From assembly GCA_002211745.1 (NCBI GenBank), contig CP022114.1, forward strand, positions 4,124,645 to 4,188,644: 64,000 nucleotides of DNA, written 5' to 3'. Below the pieces are notes generated by a model that did no database searches, was not told where the DNA came from, and worked only from the letters and a program-made list of their open reading frames with translations. This document shows, one piece after another, positions 1-8,927 of this stretch. The stretch's first letter is position 1. Each line of letters opens with the position of its first letter. The stretch is from Kluyvera genomosp. 3. Lineage in GTDB: Bacteria > Pseudomonadota > Gammaproteobacteria > Enterobacterales > Enterobacteriaceae. A program made the position numbers and the translations under genes.

Positions 1-533
1 TTCCGCCAACTCCACACACATCCCACGGGTTAACATTTTGACCGCGCCCTTTGACGCCGCGTACGGAGTAATGGTTTTGCGGCCTAACTCGCTCTGCATC
101 GAGCAGATATTAATAATCTTCCCGCGGCGGCGTTGCACCATGTAGCGGGAAACCTGCTGCGACACCAGAAAGACCGATTTCTGGTTTACATCAATCACTT
201 TATCCCACTCCGCTTCCGGGAATTCAGTGAAAGGATAACGACGCTGAATACCGGCGTTGTTAATCAAAATATCAATCGATCCAACCTCCCTTTCGATTTG
301 CGCGACCGCGCGCGCCACCTCTTCCCCATTGGTCACGTCAAAACCATAGCCAACCGCGTGATAGCCCTCGGCTACCAGCTTGTCCGCCGCCGCCTGCGCA
401 CGCTGCTGGGTGATGTCGTTAATCACAATCTCCGCGCCGTGCGCCGCCAGACCGCTGGCCAGCAGGTTGCCAATCCCTGCGCGGAGCCGGTAATCAGCGC
501 GCGTTTACCGCTCAGGTCGAATAGGTTTTTCAT
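1..533 (-). CDS. idnO: Gluconate 5-dehydrogenase-like SDR oxidoreductase (3' end outside window)
   Basis: Classical short-chain dehydrogenase/reductase, probably the NADPH-linked enzyme interconverting 5-ketogluconate and D-gluconate in the cytoplasm. The protein starts MKNLFDLSGKRALITG at 533 (strong AGGAG site just upstream), has the TGxxxGIG nucleotide-binding loop, NNAG, the catalytic Ser in NICSMQSELG and the YAASK Tyr/Lys pair; it runs off the window at base 1. The frame breaks near 475 inside the glycine loop (GGGG read as GGG); adding one G gives GSAQGIGNLLASGL. A GntR/IdnR-like palindrome lies directly upstream, which fits a gluconate/idonate role. Substrate is inferred from similarity; other sugar-acid SDRs are possible. 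Confidence 0.75.
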
Positions 534-553
534 TAAAAACTCCTTTTTTGATA

Positions 554-585
554 ACTGTTACGCGTAACTGTATACGCGTAACAGT
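554..585. promoter_or_regulatory. Palindromic operator upstream of idnO-like gene
   Basis: A perfect 13-base inverted repeat (ACTGTTACGCGTA and its complement, 6-base spacer) contains the 12-base palindrome GTTACGCGTAAC at 557-568. This resembles the GntR/IdnR operator core (GTTACCCGTAAC type) known from gluconate and idonate genes. It lies about 20 bases before the idnO-like start, so repression of that gene is the natural reading. Which LacI-family protein binds is inferred. Confidence 0.55.
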
Positions 586-766
586 AGAAAAAAGAAGATC
601 AAGGAGAGGGAAAATGATCGTTCTGTGATCAAGTCGGCACTTACGCACAAGATGAGAACGTAGCGCAATTTTCATGTAACAAAGCAACATGTGAACTGGC
701 TGGCATTTTTGACATCTATCACACTTTATAGTGAGCGCCATCATCAGGAGGAGTCATTTAACCATC

Positions 767-1777
767 ATGGCATCGATTAAAGACGTCGCGAAAAAGGCCG
801 GTGTATCGACCGCTACCGTGTCCAGAGTGCTCAATAATCACCCCAGCGTGATCCCGGAGACCCGCAAAGCGGTACGCGACGCAATGGATTATCTTTGCTA
901 CGTGCCAAACAAGAGTGCGTTTCAGCTCACTGGCAAATGTTCAGGGCTGATTGGCGTGGTGCTCCCTAATCTGGTCAACCCACACTTTTGTGAATTGCTG
1001 GCGACCTTCGAGGAAGAGGCAAGATATATCGGTAAATCGGTGATTGTGAAAACGCATCAGAATCAGCCACAGCAGGATAAACAGCTGCTGCAAACCCTGG
1101 TGGGGATGGGCATTGACGGCTTGCTGTGGGTGCCGACCGAAGCCGAAAGAGAACTGGCGGAATGGTTAACGATCACCAACATTCCGGTCGCGGTGGTCAC
1201 CCAGGTTTCACGCTTTTTCAATTCGGTGTCGATTAACGAAAGCAAGGGCGCTGAGAGTATTGCTGAACATTTTATCCATACCGGGCATACCTCATTTGGC
1301 TTTATTGCCCAGGATGGCGTCGATAACAGAAAAGTCTCTGCCTATAGCAAGAAAATAACCCGCCATGGTTTAACCGTCGCCGACGAAAACCAGTTCTGGA
1401 TACCGAAAGGCGAAGGGGAGAAAATATCTGAACATATCGCCACCCTTGATATCATCATTGAAAAACTGACGCAGCCGAATACCACCTGCTCCTGCCTGCT
1501 AATTTATAATGACGTGGCCGCTAACTATGTGATTGATGGACTCAAAAAGAAAGGTCTCTCTCTGCCACAAGATATTGCCATCGCGAGTTTCGATAATACG
1601 CTGCTGGCTCAAACAAAAAAAATAACCAGCGTCGCACAGCCTATTAATGAAATCGCCCACCTGGCGTTTCAAATGGTCAACCATAAAAAACAGCAGGACA
1701 ATATAGAAATGTATGAAATTGTCTCGCGACTGATTATTCGCGAGAGCAGTGTCAATATTAATATAACGGCCCTATAA
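767..1777 (+). CDS. LacI-family transcriptional regulator of the difructose-anhydride operon
   Basis: A 336-residue LacI/GalR-type regulator. The N-terminal helix-turn-helix reads MASIKDVAKKAGVSTATVSR followed by the hinge LNNHPSVIPETRKAV; the rest is a periplasmic-binding-protein-like ligand domain (LIGVVLPNLVNPHF near residue 60, GIDGLLWVP near 120, IAIASFDNTLLAQ near 275). ATG 767 is preferred over GTG 731 because it places the HTH at the very N-terminus as in the family; AGGAGG lies 15 bases upstream. It precedes the transporter and fructosidase genes in the same direction and probably senses their sugar. The reading frame is intact. The ligand is not known. Confidence 0.85.
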   Translation: MASIKDVAKKAGVSTATVSRVLNNHPSVIPETRKAVRDAMDYLCYVPNKSAFQLTGKCSGLIGVVLPNLVNPHFCELLATFEEEARYIGKSVIVKTHQNQPQQDKQLLQTLVGMGIDGLLWVPTEAERELAEWLTITNIPVAVVTQVSRFFNSVSINESKGAESIAEHFIHTGHTSFGFIAQDGVDNRKVSAYSKKITRHGLTVADENQFWIPKGEGEKISEHIATLDIIIEKLTQPNTTCSCLLIYNDVAANYVIDGLKKKGLSLPQDIAIASFDNTLLAQTKKITSVAQPINEIAHLAFQMVNHKKQQDNIEMYEIVSRLIIRESSVNINITAL

Positions 1778-1815
1778 ACTACTTATAACCCTTCAGCACA
1801 TTTAATTGTGCCAGG

Positions 1816-1833
1816 AATTTTATCGCTAAAATT
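1816..1833. promoter_or_regulatory. LacI-type palindromic operator before the sugar operon
   Basis: AATTTTATCGCTAAAATT has perfect 7-base arms around a central CG-containing core, the usual form of LacI-family sites. It sits between the regulator stop (1777) and the transporter start (1915), in the only intergenic gap of the cluster, so it is a likely binding site of the adjacent regulator. Function is inferred from form and place. Confidence 0.45.
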
Positions 1834-1914
1834 ATTTTATCTCTATCATCGGCCATCCCGGCCCATGTCGTTTATTTATCACTGCGCTACCGCGCAATAA
1901 TGAGGTGTGTACTA

Positions 1915-3334
1915 ATGCATACTGAAACAATAGTTCGGCGAGATCCGTACGAAAAACTCAGCCTGAAAGAAAAAATAGGTTACGGCATGGGTGACGCCGG
2001 TTCGGGGATGATCTGGAGCGTTCTGGCGCTATATCTGACCTGGTTTTATACCGATGTCTACGGGCTTGATGCCGGGTTAGTCGGCACGCTGTTTCTGGTT
2101 ATCCGTGTATTTGACGCGTTTAGCGACCCAGCCATGGGCGCTATTTGCGACCGAACCCGAACCCGTTGGGGCAAGTTCCGTCCATGGTTGCTGTGGATGG
2201 CGGTGCCGTTCGGCCTGTGTGCCGTCCTGATGTTTACCACCCAGATTTGAGTATGAACGGTAAAATTATTTACGCCTGGATTACCTATCTGATTATGTCC
2301 TTAATTTATACCGCTATTAATATTCCCTATTGCTCGGTAGGCGGCGTGATTACGCTTAACCAAAAGGAACGCATGGGATGTCTGTCCTGGCGTTTTTTCC
2401 TGAATGGGTTGGCAACTTTAATTATCTCATCGTCTATTCTGCCATTAACCAATTGGCTGGGTAATGGCGACCGCGCCTCGGGTTTTCAGATGACCATGAT
2501 GATCATGGCGGTGCCGCAACCTTAATGTTCCTGTTTTGCTTTTCCAGCATTAAAGAACGCGTAGTTTCAATCAAGGAAAATGAATCGTTAATAAAAGATC
2601 TGAAGGATATTGCCAGGAATGATCAGTGGCTGCTGATGATTTCCATCACCTTCCTCAACGTCTTCCCGGCCTTTATTCGCGGTGGCGTCACCATCTATTA
2701 CGCCACCTACGTGATGAAAGAATCCGTTGGCTTTATTACTTTCTTTATGGCGCTGGGCGTTGCCTGCAATATGTTAGGCAGCGTCATTGCAAAACCGCTG
2801 ACCGACCGTTTCGATAAGGTGGTGCTGTTCCGCGTTATCAACATTATTCTTGGCCTGCTATCGCTGGCGCTGTGGTTTATCGACCCAACGTCGCTGACGC
2901 CGCTGCTGTCACTGTTCATCGTGATTAACATTCTGCATTTAATTCAGTCCGGCCCCATTCTGTGGGCGATGATGTCGGATGTTGACGACTACGGCGACTG
3001 GAAATTTGGTAAGCGTCTGACGGGGATTTCCTTCGCCGGTAACCTGTTTATGTTGAAGATGGGCTTAGCCGTTGCGGGCGCTATCGTCGCCTGGATCCTG
3101 GCCTACACCGGCTACGTTGCCAACAAACCCGAGCAAAATCCGCAAACCATCAATGGCATCATCATGATGTTCTCATTGCTGCCCATGGCCAGCTATTTCA
3201 TCAGCGCGTTTATGGTGCGCTACTTCAAGCTCAATAACACGTTCCTCGAGAAAATTAAAAGCGACCTCGCGAAACGCGAACTGGAAAAGGGTCGTAACCT
3301 AACGCAGGAGTTAAAAGATGTCCCTGTCGTTTGA
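1915..3334 (+). CDS. MFS/GPH-family sugar:cation symporter
   Basis: Inner-membrane sugar importer of the glycoside-pentoside-hexuronide (MelB-like) group. Visible family marks are the N-terminal [16 protein letters not shown], the loop [18 protein letters not shown], many hydrophobic helices, and the C-terminal half with [20 protein letters not shown] 1915 follows GAGGTG at 1902-1907; length is about 473 residues once repaired, normal for the family. The frame breaks near 2248 (a G lost in CAGGAT) and near 2512 (a G lost in ATGGGC). It is first in the operon and overlaps the GH32 gene by 17 bases, which points to translational coupling. The likely cargo, a difructose anhydride or inulobiose, is inferred from the downstream enzymes. 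Confidence 0.85.
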
Positions 3335-5003
3335 TATTAAAAAAGGCCAGCGTATAGATCTGTGGCTGAAAGAGACACTGCCGACAACGCAGCCGTTATT
3401 GGTTATTAACGTGAACGGCACAATGGTGTTTAAAATTCAGGAAGCATCGCGCTACTACCAATATTTTACCTGGACGGCGTGGCAGGATGGCGTCGCCCAT
3501 CTGGAGTGGCTGTCGGCGCACAGCGAAATATCGCTGTGCTATACCTGGCTCCCGGATTCACTCTCGAAAGACGGTGTCTCTTTTATTTCGACACAGGCAG
3601 ATGACTTCCGCTTACTGAATAACAATGATCTCGCCGCCTGGTATCAGCAGGAGCCGCTGCGCCCGGCGCTACACTTTTCCCCGCGCACCGGCTGGATGAA
3701 CGATCCTAATGGCCTGCATTACCAAAACGGTGAATGGCATCTGTTCTACCAATACCATCCGCACTCAACGCAGTGGGGGCCGATGCACTGGAATCATGCC
3801 GTTAGCCGCGATCTGTACCACTGGCGGCACTACCCTATTTTTCTCCAGCCAGAGCAAAACTTAACGGCACTGGGCGCGACAGGCGGGGCCTTCTCCGGTA
3901 GCGCCTACACCGACAAACAGGGCCAAACCCGCTTCTGGTATACCGAACGTCTCCCGGCTTATGACCTGTATCGTGGCTATCGTGAAGTGCAAAAAATGGC
4001 CGTGCCGGACAAATATAACGATAAGCCCGCAATGGTAAAAACCGTCCTGACCGATCTCCCTCCAGGCGTGGACTGCGATTTCCGCGATCCCAAAGTCTGG
4101 TATGAAGAGGCCGATAAGACGTTCTATATGATCCTCGGCGCATCGGTCAACGGCGATCCCGCCATGCTGTTGTTCCACTCCGACGACAGCGAAAACTGGG
4201 CATTCCATCACGTACTGTACGTCGCCCCGCCTACTTTCGCGAGAACGGCGGCCGTTGCATCGAGTGCCCCGACTTCTTTTGCCTCGACGGGGTATGGGTG
4301 TTGCTCATTGGTGTTGTTGGCTACACCGAACCCACGACGGGGCGGCACAACCTGCTGTTTGCGCAAACCGGGGAATTCCGCAACGGCAACTTCATCCCTC
4401 AACGCAGCCGCTACAAACTCTCGATTTTGGGACGGATTTCTATGCGCTGCAAACCTGGGGCGAGGCTGACCAACGCATCGGCTTTGCCTGGCTGTATAAC
4501 TGGGCGACGCAGAAAACCGTCGATTCGGCATACTGCGGTGAAATGTCGCTGCCGCGCCGCTTCCATCTGAATAACAAGCAGCAGCTGTGCATGACGCCGG
4601 TACGCCCGCCGGAATCACTGGAGATTAGTCAACATACGCTGAAGGACCGTCTCGCCTGGTCAGCCGTCGAAGGCGTTAAGGCCTGCGCGATCGATTTCAC
4701 CGCTACCGCGCCTTTCTGCCTGACATTGACCGGCGATAGCGGCCAGCAAATTACCCTGGCACATGACGGCACAACCCTGACCCTCAGTGAACAAGGCCAG
4801 GACGATGGGCGCTACAGCACGCCGCTGCCCGATGTCGGTGACATTACGTTGTTCTTCGACGCCGGTATTGTTGAAGTCTTTGCTCTACAGGGCAGCGTTT
4901 GCGGTACCCGCCGCTATTACTCCTGTAGCCATCTGACTCAAGTACAGATAACGGGGCTCCGGCAACGCTCACACACTATCAGTCAACGTATTCCCAGAAA
5001 TAA
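3318..5003 (+). CDS. GH32 beta-fructosidase with N-terminal extension (inulobiose hydrolase candidate)
   Basis: Glycoside hydrolase family 32, which cleaves beta-fructofuranosides. The motifs follow the family order: WMNDPNG (nucleophile Asp) near residue 130, FSGSA, FRDPKVW (transition-state stabiliser) near 255, and IECPDFF with the acid/base Glu after repair. A C-terminal beta-sandwich follows (ITLFFDAGIVEVFA). No signal peptide is seen, so the enzyme is cytoplasmic. About 110 residues without GH32 motifs precede the propeller. The frame breaks near 4228, near 4415-4420, and probably at 4953, where adding a G to GGGG gives an end ...ATLTHYQSTYSQK at 5003, before the ribosome site of the next gene; read literally it would run to 5049. 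It probably splits inulobiose to two fructoses. Confidence 0.85.
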
Positions 5004-5035
5004 TACCGGGTTTTATTTTCGAGAAGGATTTATTT

Positions 5036-6399
5036 ATGACGAGCAATAACCACTACGACGTCACTCAATGGCACGTTGGGAATCCCTATAAAGATATCGG
5101 CGAAGTCATCAACAGCATCATTGCAGATATTAAAAGTCGACAAACGGAAACCGATATTAATGATGGCGGCAAACCTGGTGCGGCTATCTATATTCCGCCG
5201 GGAGACTATCACCTGACAACCCAGGTATTGATTGATATCAGCTATCTGAAAATTATGGGGCAGGCCACGGCTTTGTTTCTTCCAGCATTCGTTTTAATAC
5301 TCCGGCGAATGAATGGGAAAATTTACACGATCTCTGGCCGGGCGGTAGCCGTATTCTGGTCGATCTCGCCCCCAATCAGGTGATGAGGAATGGGCCGGTG
5401 CGGCGTTTTATGTGAAGCGCAGCGGCGCTCCCCGCATTAGCTCGGTGGCTTTTGAAAATTTCTGCATTGATGGCCTGCACTTTGTCGATGATGGGTCGGG
5501 CAATAATGACCCGAGAACACCTACACCAATGGTAAAACAGGAATTTATATCGCCACGGCGCAAGATTCCTTCCGCATCACGGGAATGGGCTTTATCTATC
5601 TGGAGCATGGTCTCACCACCTATAATAGCGATGCGATGGCGATTCATAATAACTTTATCGCCGAGTGCGGGAACTGCATTGAGCTACGCGGTGCCGGACA
5701 GGCATCGAAAATAACCGATAACCTGATCGGCGCAGGTTATAAAGGTTACTCCATTTACGCACAGAACTTCGGCGGACTGCTGATCGCCACCAACAATATA
5801 TTCCCCGCGGTTCAAGCAGCGTGCATTTATCTGGCGTGGTGCGTTCTTCAATCACCAGCAACCGCTTCCATTCGTTCTATCCCGGAATGCTAGTGCTGGA
5901 AGAAAATTGCGCTGAAAATCTGGTTTCCGCTAACCATTTCTTACGTGACCACGAGCCCTGGCCGCCGATGCAAGGTTACGACAACGGTTTGGAAGATTCA
6001 TACGGCTTGCTGCGTATCAACGGTAGCAATAACTCGATAATATCCAACCATATTTCGGAGACTATCGATACGCAGTATCTCAAACCGGCGGAGACAAAAC
6101 CGGTCATCATTCGTGTCGTTGCCGGGAAAGGAAACTATATTGCCAACAACCATATTGTTGCCACGACCGAAGCATCAACCTCGCAGCCGTCAACCTCGGA
6201 AGAAGACGCCTGCTTTGCAGCACAGGTCGAGGCCTTGTTGACCACCGCCAGCCTGAAACCGCTGGATGTTACCGCGGTGCTGGTGGAGCAGACATCGCAG
6301 CACAACACGATCCTCGATTCAGGCACCGATTCACAGGTGATGCTGGACAGAACGGCTAACGCCTTCCGGGCTACGCCTACGTTCAACGCGTTGCAGTAG
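5036..6399 (+). CDS. GH91 inulin fructotransferase / difructose anhydride III hydrolase family enzyme
   Basis: A right-handed beta-helix enzyme of family GH91. It matches the Arthrobacter/Bacillus inulin fructotransferases (DFA-III forming, EC 4.2.2.18) and their DFA-III hydrolase relatives, as I remember those sequences, along nearly its full length: GNPYKDIGEVINSIIADIKS, GGKPGAAIYIPPGDYHL, FCIDGLHF, GMGFIYLEHGLT, AECGNCIELRG, HSFYPGM, NHFLRDHEPW. The Asp at 5630 and Glu at 5663 are 11 codons apart, the spacing of the catalytic pair (D233/E244) described for the Bacillus enzyme. No signal peptide is present. GAGAAGGA precedes ATG 5036. Four single-base losses, near 5264, 5382, 5514 and 5807, split the frame. 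Lacking export, it probably opens imported DFA-III to inulobiose. Confidence 0.85.
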
Positions 6400-6409
6400 G
6401 GAGAGCGCG

Positions 6410-7374
6410 ATGAATCACAACAAGATTGCCTGTATCGGTGAGATGCTCATTGATTTCGTGTGTACCGATATCGGCATTGACCTGAAGAATGGCGAAAACT
6501 TTCTAAAAAAAGCAGGCGGCGCACCGGCCAACGTCGCCATTGCCATCAACCGTAGCGGTGGGCAGGCAAAGCTGGCGACGAAAGTGGGTCTCGATCCTTT
6601 TGGCGATTTTTTGATGGAGACCCTACGGCCTGACAACATCGATATGTCAGGGCTAGCGCGCAGCATCACGCCCACCACGCTGGCCTTTGTGGCTCTGCAA
6701 AGCGATGGCGAGCGCGATTTTACCTTCTGTCGCGGTGCGGACGCCGAACTGGCGTGGCAGGATCTGCCCAATGATTTTCTCGACGATGTCGGCATCGTTC
6801 ACTTTGGGGCCGCAACCGGGCTGCTGGATGGCGAACTTTATTCCACCTACCGGCGCCTTTTGCAGGAAGCCCGCCAACGAAACATCATCATCTCATTCGA
6901 CCCCAACTACCGGGATGGACTCTGGGGCGACAATCCACAGGAGTTTATCACGCGTTGTAGGCCCTGGTTCCACCAGGCGGATATCGTCAAAGTCAGCGAA
7001 GAGGAGCTTGCCTTCCTCACCGGCGAAAAAACGAATGAGAAGGGATGTGAGCAACTGCACCAGGCGGGCGTCAGCTATGTAACCGTCACCTGCGGACACC
7101 GGGGACATGGCTCAGCCATCGCTCAGGCAGGCAACAGTTGGTTCCGTCTATCGCCATTGCCTCCATTGATTCAACCGGAGCCGGCGACGCTTTTATTGGC
7201 GCATTGCTACAGCAAATAGCAAAACCAGATTGTCAGTTTGATAACTACGATCACATGCAGAAAGCCGTTCTCTGGGCCAACGTCTGCGGCGCGCTAACCT
7301 GCACCCGCTTTGGCGCGATCGACGCAATACCTTATGCCGCCGAGGTCAACACCTGTCTCGACCGGGAAGCATAA
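6410..7374 (+). CDS. scrK: PfkB-family fructokinase
   Basis: ATP-dependent sugar kinase of the ribokinase/PfkB family, most like fructokinases of sucrose and fructan operons (fructose to fructose-6-phosphate). It has the first PfkB signature (KAGGAPANVAIAINRSGG), the sugar-binding start IACIGEMLIDF, and the second signature DSTGAGDAF with the catalytic Asp. Repaired length is about 321 residues, normal for the family. One base is missing near 7135-7142 (AGTTTGGTT read as AGTTGGTT), just ahead of the second signature. GGGAG lies ahead of ATG 6410, and the gap after the GH91 gene is only 10 bases, so it is the last gene of the operon. It would feed released fructose into glycolysis. Confidence 0.85.
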
Positions 7375-7388
7375 GGCGGACGACGTTG

Positions 7389-7412
7389 CCGGGCCACGAG
7401 CGAGTGGCCCGG
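7389..7412. terminator. Hairpin between fructokinase and setA
   Basis: CCGGGCCAC and GTGGCCCGG form a perfect 9-base stem with a 6-base loop between two convergent genes. No clear T run follows on either strand, so it may be a REP-like element or a weak bidirectional terminator. Confidence 0.45.
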
Positions 7413-7421
7413 TCTACCGGC

Positions 7422-8599
7422 TTATACGTCCTTAACCCGCGCCGTCATCGCCAGCGTTACCACCGAAATACCCGCAATCACCCAGTACACCGAGAAGTGG
7501 CCAAAGTTTTGCGCCAGCGCGCCCTGAATGATCCCGGCCAGGATCACCCCGGTCGAAATGCTGTTGGTAAACAATGTGGTCGCCGCCCCGGCGCGTCCCG
7601 GCATCAGGTCCTGGAACCACAGCATGCCAATCCCGGCGACAATGCCGATAAACACGGCGTTAAACAGCTGTAATATCAGCAGCGCGGTATGGCTGTGGAA
7701 GAAGATAAGCCCAACGTAGAACAGCACCCCAGCGGCCACCGCGGTGACCATCATCCGACGCTTACCGAAGTGCTTCACGTAGTAGCCCGCAATTATCATC
7801 GCCGGAATCTCCAGACCCGCGGCGGTGCCCATCAGGATCCCCGCCAGGCTATCCGGCAGACCAAGATCGCTGCTGATCCACAACGGCATATCGATGATAT
7901 ACATCGTGTTACAGGTCCACATCAGCGTGGAAGCGATAAACAACATCCGTACGTTGCTGTCTTTCCAGCCGCTAATCTGATTCTGCACCGCATCAGCAGG
8001 CTGCTCGACTCGCGCCACCGAGGGTAACGTTAGCGCAATCAGCGTCAGGCTCAGGATAAAGATCCCCGCCGCGATGGCGAACATGGTGGTAAAGCCGTAG
8101 TTCAGCGCCAGCATAAACGCCAGCGGCGGGCCAATCACCCACGCCAGCGACAGCTGGGCACGCATCACCGAGCTAAACATCACCACCTCGCGCGCCGAGC
8201 TGTCGGCGTACTCACGGGCGAGCGCAAACAGCTGCGGCATCGCGGCGTTGGCGATGGATGCCAGCATCACGCCGCAGGTAATCAGCGTCAGGTAGTGGCG
8301 GTTGAAGGCAAACAGCAGCGCGTTACCTACCGCCATCAGGCAGCAAAACATGATCAGCTTGCGTCGGTCGCCCCGGCTGTCGGATCGCCTGGCCAGCGCC
8401 AGGCTGACCGCGATCCCGGCGATCGCGTTAACGGTGTAAAACAGGCCGACCCAGAACGGCTGGACGCCCACTTCACGGCTGAGAAACAGGCTCAGCGTCG
8501 GCGCCTGTAGCGCCCCGCCACGCCCATCATAAATGCCACCAGCATAAAAGCGGCGTACACACCGTTGAGACGTCGTCCCATCGTCATTAACCAGAGCAT
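7422..8599 (-). CDS. setA: Sugar efflux transporter SetA
   Basis: Twelve-helix MFS exporter of glucose, lactose and analogues, induced during glucose-phosphate stress. It is nearly identical to E. coli SetA over the whole length, e.g. RRLNGVYAAFMLVAFMMG, AMPQLFALAREYADSSAREV, GRAGAATTLFTNSISTGVI, ending MTARVKDV. The start at 8599 follows the SgrS RNA gene on the same strand, the usual enteric order. One G is lost in GGGGCG near 8512, which separates the first 29 residues from the rest; repaired length is about 393 residues. As in E. coli it is probably co-transcribed with sgrS under SgrR control. Confidence 0.93.
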
Positions 8600-8635
8600 G
8601 TGAAATCCTTTAAGCACGCGAAAGAATAAAAAAAA

Positions 8636-8658
8636 GCCAGCAGATGATACCTGCTGGC
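8636..8658 (-). terminator. SgrS rho-independent terminator
   Basis: An 8-base perfect stem (GCCAGCAG/CTGCTGGC) with a 7-base loop, followed on the minus strand by eight T (8635-8628). The U tail also serves as the Hfq-binding end in SgrS RNAs. Confidence 0.9.
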
Positions 8659-8687
8659 AAATACTCAGTCACACATGATTTGGCGAA

Positions 8688-8840
8688 TTAATGCTCAGAG
8701 GCCGATTTCGTAACTTCCCATTGCATCAGAGAGTTCAGCACTTCAAGCCGCTGTGCCGTTGCCTGGCGGGCCAGCCAGGAAACATTTTTGGTCGCTGCGA
8801 AATAACGCTGGTAAAACTGATGGATGGTAGACCTCTTCAT
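8688..8840 (-). CDS. sgrT: SgrT, small inhibitor of glucose PTS encoded in SgrS
   Basis: A 50-residue protein inside SgrS, MKRSTIHQFYQRYFAATKNV at the start and LMQWEVTKSASEH at the end. It aligns with E. coli SgrT (MRQFYQHYFTATAKLCW ... LMQWDD), with an extra few residues at the N-terminus and a longer C-terminus. A very strong ribosome site (GAGGAGGTG) lies 4 bases before the ATG. In E. coli SgrT blocks glucose uptake by acting on PtsG (EIICB-Glc). The frame is intact and ends before the base-pairing core of the RNA. Confidence 0.88.
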   Translation of the reverse strand: MKRSTIHQFYQRYFAATKNVSWLARQATAQRLEVLNSLMQWEVTKSASEH

Positions 8841-8927
8841 ACACACCTCCTCGCTTCATCGAAATCCATTATTGGCCTAATATAGGGATTAATAAATTGC
8901 TGAGTTTTTACCAGGAGTTCCCCTTTT

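Larger units (their letters stand above)
8628..8860 (-). ncRNA. sgrS: SgrS small RNA (glucose-phosphate stress)
   Basis: Hfq-dependent small RNA that blocks ptsG mRNA translation when sugar phosphates accumulate. The 5' end GATGAAGCGAGG and the core ATGTGTGACTGAGTATT, which pairs with the ptsG ribosome site in E. coli, are kept. The terminator stem GCCAGCAG/CTGCTGGC at 8636-8658 is followed by eight T on the RNA-sense strand. Total length is about 233 bases against 227 in E. coli. It encodes SgrT. Compared with my memory of E. coli SgrS, the small stem-loop (GGTGTAAAATCACC) between the pairing core and the terminator is absent, so the core runs straight into the terminator. Confidence 0.9.
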
